In this document: in pieces, positions 62,530 to 64,000 of the stretch
How the letters are laid out: every line of letters begins with the position of its first letter
How positions within the stretch are numbered: the first letter of the stretch is position 1
Source of the DNA: Desulfofundulus thermosubterraneus DSM 16057
GTDB lineage: Bacteria > Bacillota > Desulfotomaculia > Desulfotomaculales > Desulfovirgulaceae
Length of the DNA: 64,000 nucleotides
Reading direction: 5' to 3'
Assembly: GCF_900142025.1 (NCBI RefSeq)
Contig: NZ_FQZM01000013.1
Span: 24,550-88,549, forward strand
Notes under the pieces: model-generated
Seen by the model: only the letters and a program-made list of their open reading frames with translations
What the model was told of the DNA's origin: nothing
Database searches by the model: none
Made by a program: the position numbers and the translations under genes

Positions 62530-63965
62530 GGCTTATCACCTTCCCTGGTTAAAAAGCGCTTTAAATGCCGCACGCCGGCCACACCCGGTGTGGTCAGCTC
62601 TTCCGGCTTCAGGATTGCTTCGATTTCCTCCCTGGTGAACAACCCCTCCTCCACCAGCAGTTCCGTCACCGGCCGGCCGCTCCGGACCGCCCGCAGAACC
62701 ATGGCGGTAGCCTTCTCGTAGCCCAGGTAAGGGACAAAGGCGGTGATCACCCCCTGGCTGGCTTCCAGCAGCTGCCGGCAGCGGGCCTCATCAGCTTGAA
62801 TGCCCCGGACGCATTTTTCCGCCAGCAACCTGGCCGCCCCGGTCATCATTTCCAGGGAGTGGAGCAAATTGTGGGCAATCAGGGGAAGGAAGGCATTTAA
62901 CTCCAGCTGCCCGGAAGCCGCGGCCATGTTAACGGCCACATCGCCGGCCATCACCTGGTAGGCCACCTGGGTGACCATTTCCGGGATTACGGGGTTGACC
63001 TTGCCGGGCATGATCGATGAACCGGCCTGCACCTTAGGCAGCACAATTTCCCCCAGCCCCGCCCGGGGGCCGGAAGATAACAGGCGCAGATCCCCGGCTA
63101 TCTTGGCCAGGTTGACAGCGGCGGTCTTTACAAAGCCGGAGACCTCCGCGAAAATGTCGGCATTTTGCGTGGCTTCCACGGTATTTTCCGCCCGGGCCAG
63201 GCCAAAACCGGTCAGCTCCCGCAGGATCTCCACCACCCGGAAGATATAACGCCGGCTGGCGTTGAGTCCCGTCCCCACGGCTGTCCCACCCAGGTTAACC
63301 TGCCGCAGGCGTTCCTCTGCCTTGTACAAACGCCACCAGTCCCGGGCTACCGCCTCAGCGTAGGCGCTGAACTCCTGGCCCAGGGTAATGGGCACTGCAT
63401 CCTGCAGCTGGGTGCGGCCGATCTTGAGTATGGAGGCAAACTCCTTTTCCTTGGCCTGCAGGGCCCCCTGCAGAACGGCCATGGCCTGGCTCAACTCCCG
63501 CACCAGTTTGATGGCCGCCACCCGCAGGGCCGTAGGGTAAACGTCATTGGTGGACTGGCCCAGGTTAACGTGATCCAGCGGATGGACCAGTGAGTAATCT
63601 CCCTTCGTTCCCCCAAGGATTTCAATGGCCCGGTTGGCAATGACCTCGTTGACATTCATGTTGGTGGAAGTACCCGCCCCGCCCTGAAAGGCGTCGACGA
63701 CAATTTGATCATGCCACTGCCCCCTGGCCAGTTCTTCCGCCGCCTGCACTATGGCCCCGGCAATGCGGGGTTCCAGCAAACCAATCTCCCTGTTGGCCAT
63801 GGCCGCGGCTTTTTTGACCAGGGCCAGGGCCCAGATGAGCTCACGGTGAACGGGAACCCCGGACACGGCAAAATTTTCTTTGGCCCTTAAAGTATGGATG
63901 CCGTAGTAGGCCTCCCGGGGGATTTCCCTTTCACCCAGCAGATCTTTTTCTACCCGGTAGGACAC
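62526..63965 (-). CDS. aspA: Aspartate ammonia-lyase
   Basis: 479 residues from GTG, complete, with only 35 bases beyond its start in the window. Fumarase/aspartase fold: TSTNMNVNEVIANRA, HPLDHVNLGQSTNDVYPTA and the catalytic loop GSSIMPGKVNPVIPEM. Aspartase rather than fumarase is indicated by the sequence RVEKDLLGEREIPREAYYGIHTLRA. Fused by overlap to hydF, it may supply the ammonia for the azadithiolate bridge of the H-cluster (proposed role) besides aspartate breakdown. Confidence 0.92.
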   Translation of the reverse strand: MSYRVEKDLLGEREIPREAYYGIHTLRAKENFAVSGVPVHRELIWALALVKKAAAMANREIGLLEPRIAGAIVQAAEELARGQWHDQIVVDAFQGGAGTSTNMNVNEVIANRAIEILGGTKGDYSLVHPLDHVNLGQSTNDVYPTALRVAAIKLVRELSQAMAVLQGALQAKEKEFASILKIGRTQLQDAVPITLGQEFSAYAEAVARDWWRLYKAEERLRQVNLGGTAVGTGLNASRRYIFRVVEILRELTGFGLARAENTVEATQNADIFAEVSGFVKTAAVNLAKIAGDLRLLSSGPRAGLGEIVLPKVQAGSSIMPGKVNPVIPEMVTQVAYQVMAGDVAVNMAAASGQLELNAFLPLIAHNLLHSLEMMTGAARLLAEKCVRGIQADEARCRQLLEASQGVITAFVPYLGYEKATAMVLRAVRSGRPVTELLVEEGLFTREEIEAILKPEELTTPGVAGVRHLKRFLTREGDKP

Positions 63966-64000
63966 CTCAATCCAACACCCTTTAAAGTAAATATTCAGTG

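Overview
The window looks like a chromosomal segment of a high-GC, anaerobic, endospore-forming Firmicute, most likely a Desulfotomaculum/Pelotomaculum-type member of the Peptococcaceae (inference from gene content and gene order; no marker such as 16S rRNA is present). Supporting signs are a gerA-gerB-gerC germinant receptor operon, a rpmF-fapR-plsX-fab-rnc-ftsY block with FabK as enoyl reductase, a multi-subunit [FeFe] hydrogenase with its three maturases, an ADP-forming acyl-CoA synthetase, and many TTG/GTG starts behind strong GGAGG sites.

Layout. 1-3.6 kb: two tandem paralogous surface proteins with an alpha/alpha-barrel (transcobalamin/prenyltransferase-like) fold, the complete one carrying three SLH domains, behind two cobalamin riboswitches in series, each with its own terminator. 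3.7-4.4 kb: vapBC. 4.6-9.1 kb: a LytS/LytR-type two-component system followed by a CstA-family transporter. 9.1-14 kb: macro-domain protein, a class I amidotransferase, then pabA-pabB-pabC (4-aminobenzoate) behind a promoter and leader terminator. 14-18.3 kb: a stalk-domain protein and a decayed accessory zone (integrase remnant, GGDEF protein, Rpn-type transposase remnant, mazF interrupted by one amber codon). 18.5-25.3 kb: an rRNA methyltransferase and a five-gene nucleoside-recycling operon (mtnP-like, mtnA, ahcY, class II aldolase, mtaD). 25.4-31 kb: small regulators, ferritin-like and membrane proteins, and an orphan gerB-type permease between two paralogous flavoproteins. 31-40.5 kb: fatty acid synthesis cluster with a clear FapR operator. 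40.6-43.8 kb: ADP-forming acyl-CoA synthetase and a BioD-like partner. 44-50.7 kb: TtcA-like enzyme, LysR regulator, ger operon. 50.7-64 kb: the hydrogenase region, all on the minus strand: aspA-hydF-hydE-hydG, then a DRTGG protein, an anti-sigma-like ATPase, an HfsB-like hydrogenase paralogue, a second DRTGG protein, NuoE-like, ATPase, 2Fe-2S, NuoF-like and catalytic HydA.

The least expected structure is a family of five dispersed elements of 94-97 bp sharing near-identical 12-bp inverted ends (CCAGCACTCACC ... GGTGAGTGCTGG) with mostly variable interiors. Two of them sit precisely in the variable peripheral arm of the two cobalamin riboswitches, so their ends form an RNA helix there. A second point of interest is the nucleoside operon: the MtnP homologue has Asn where adenine-specific enzymes have Asp and lies with an adenosine-type deaminase and an aldolase, which suggests a deamination-first route from methylthioadenosine/S-adenosylhomocysteine to inosine-type intermediates and DHAP.

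No tRNA, rRNA or CRISPR array was seen.
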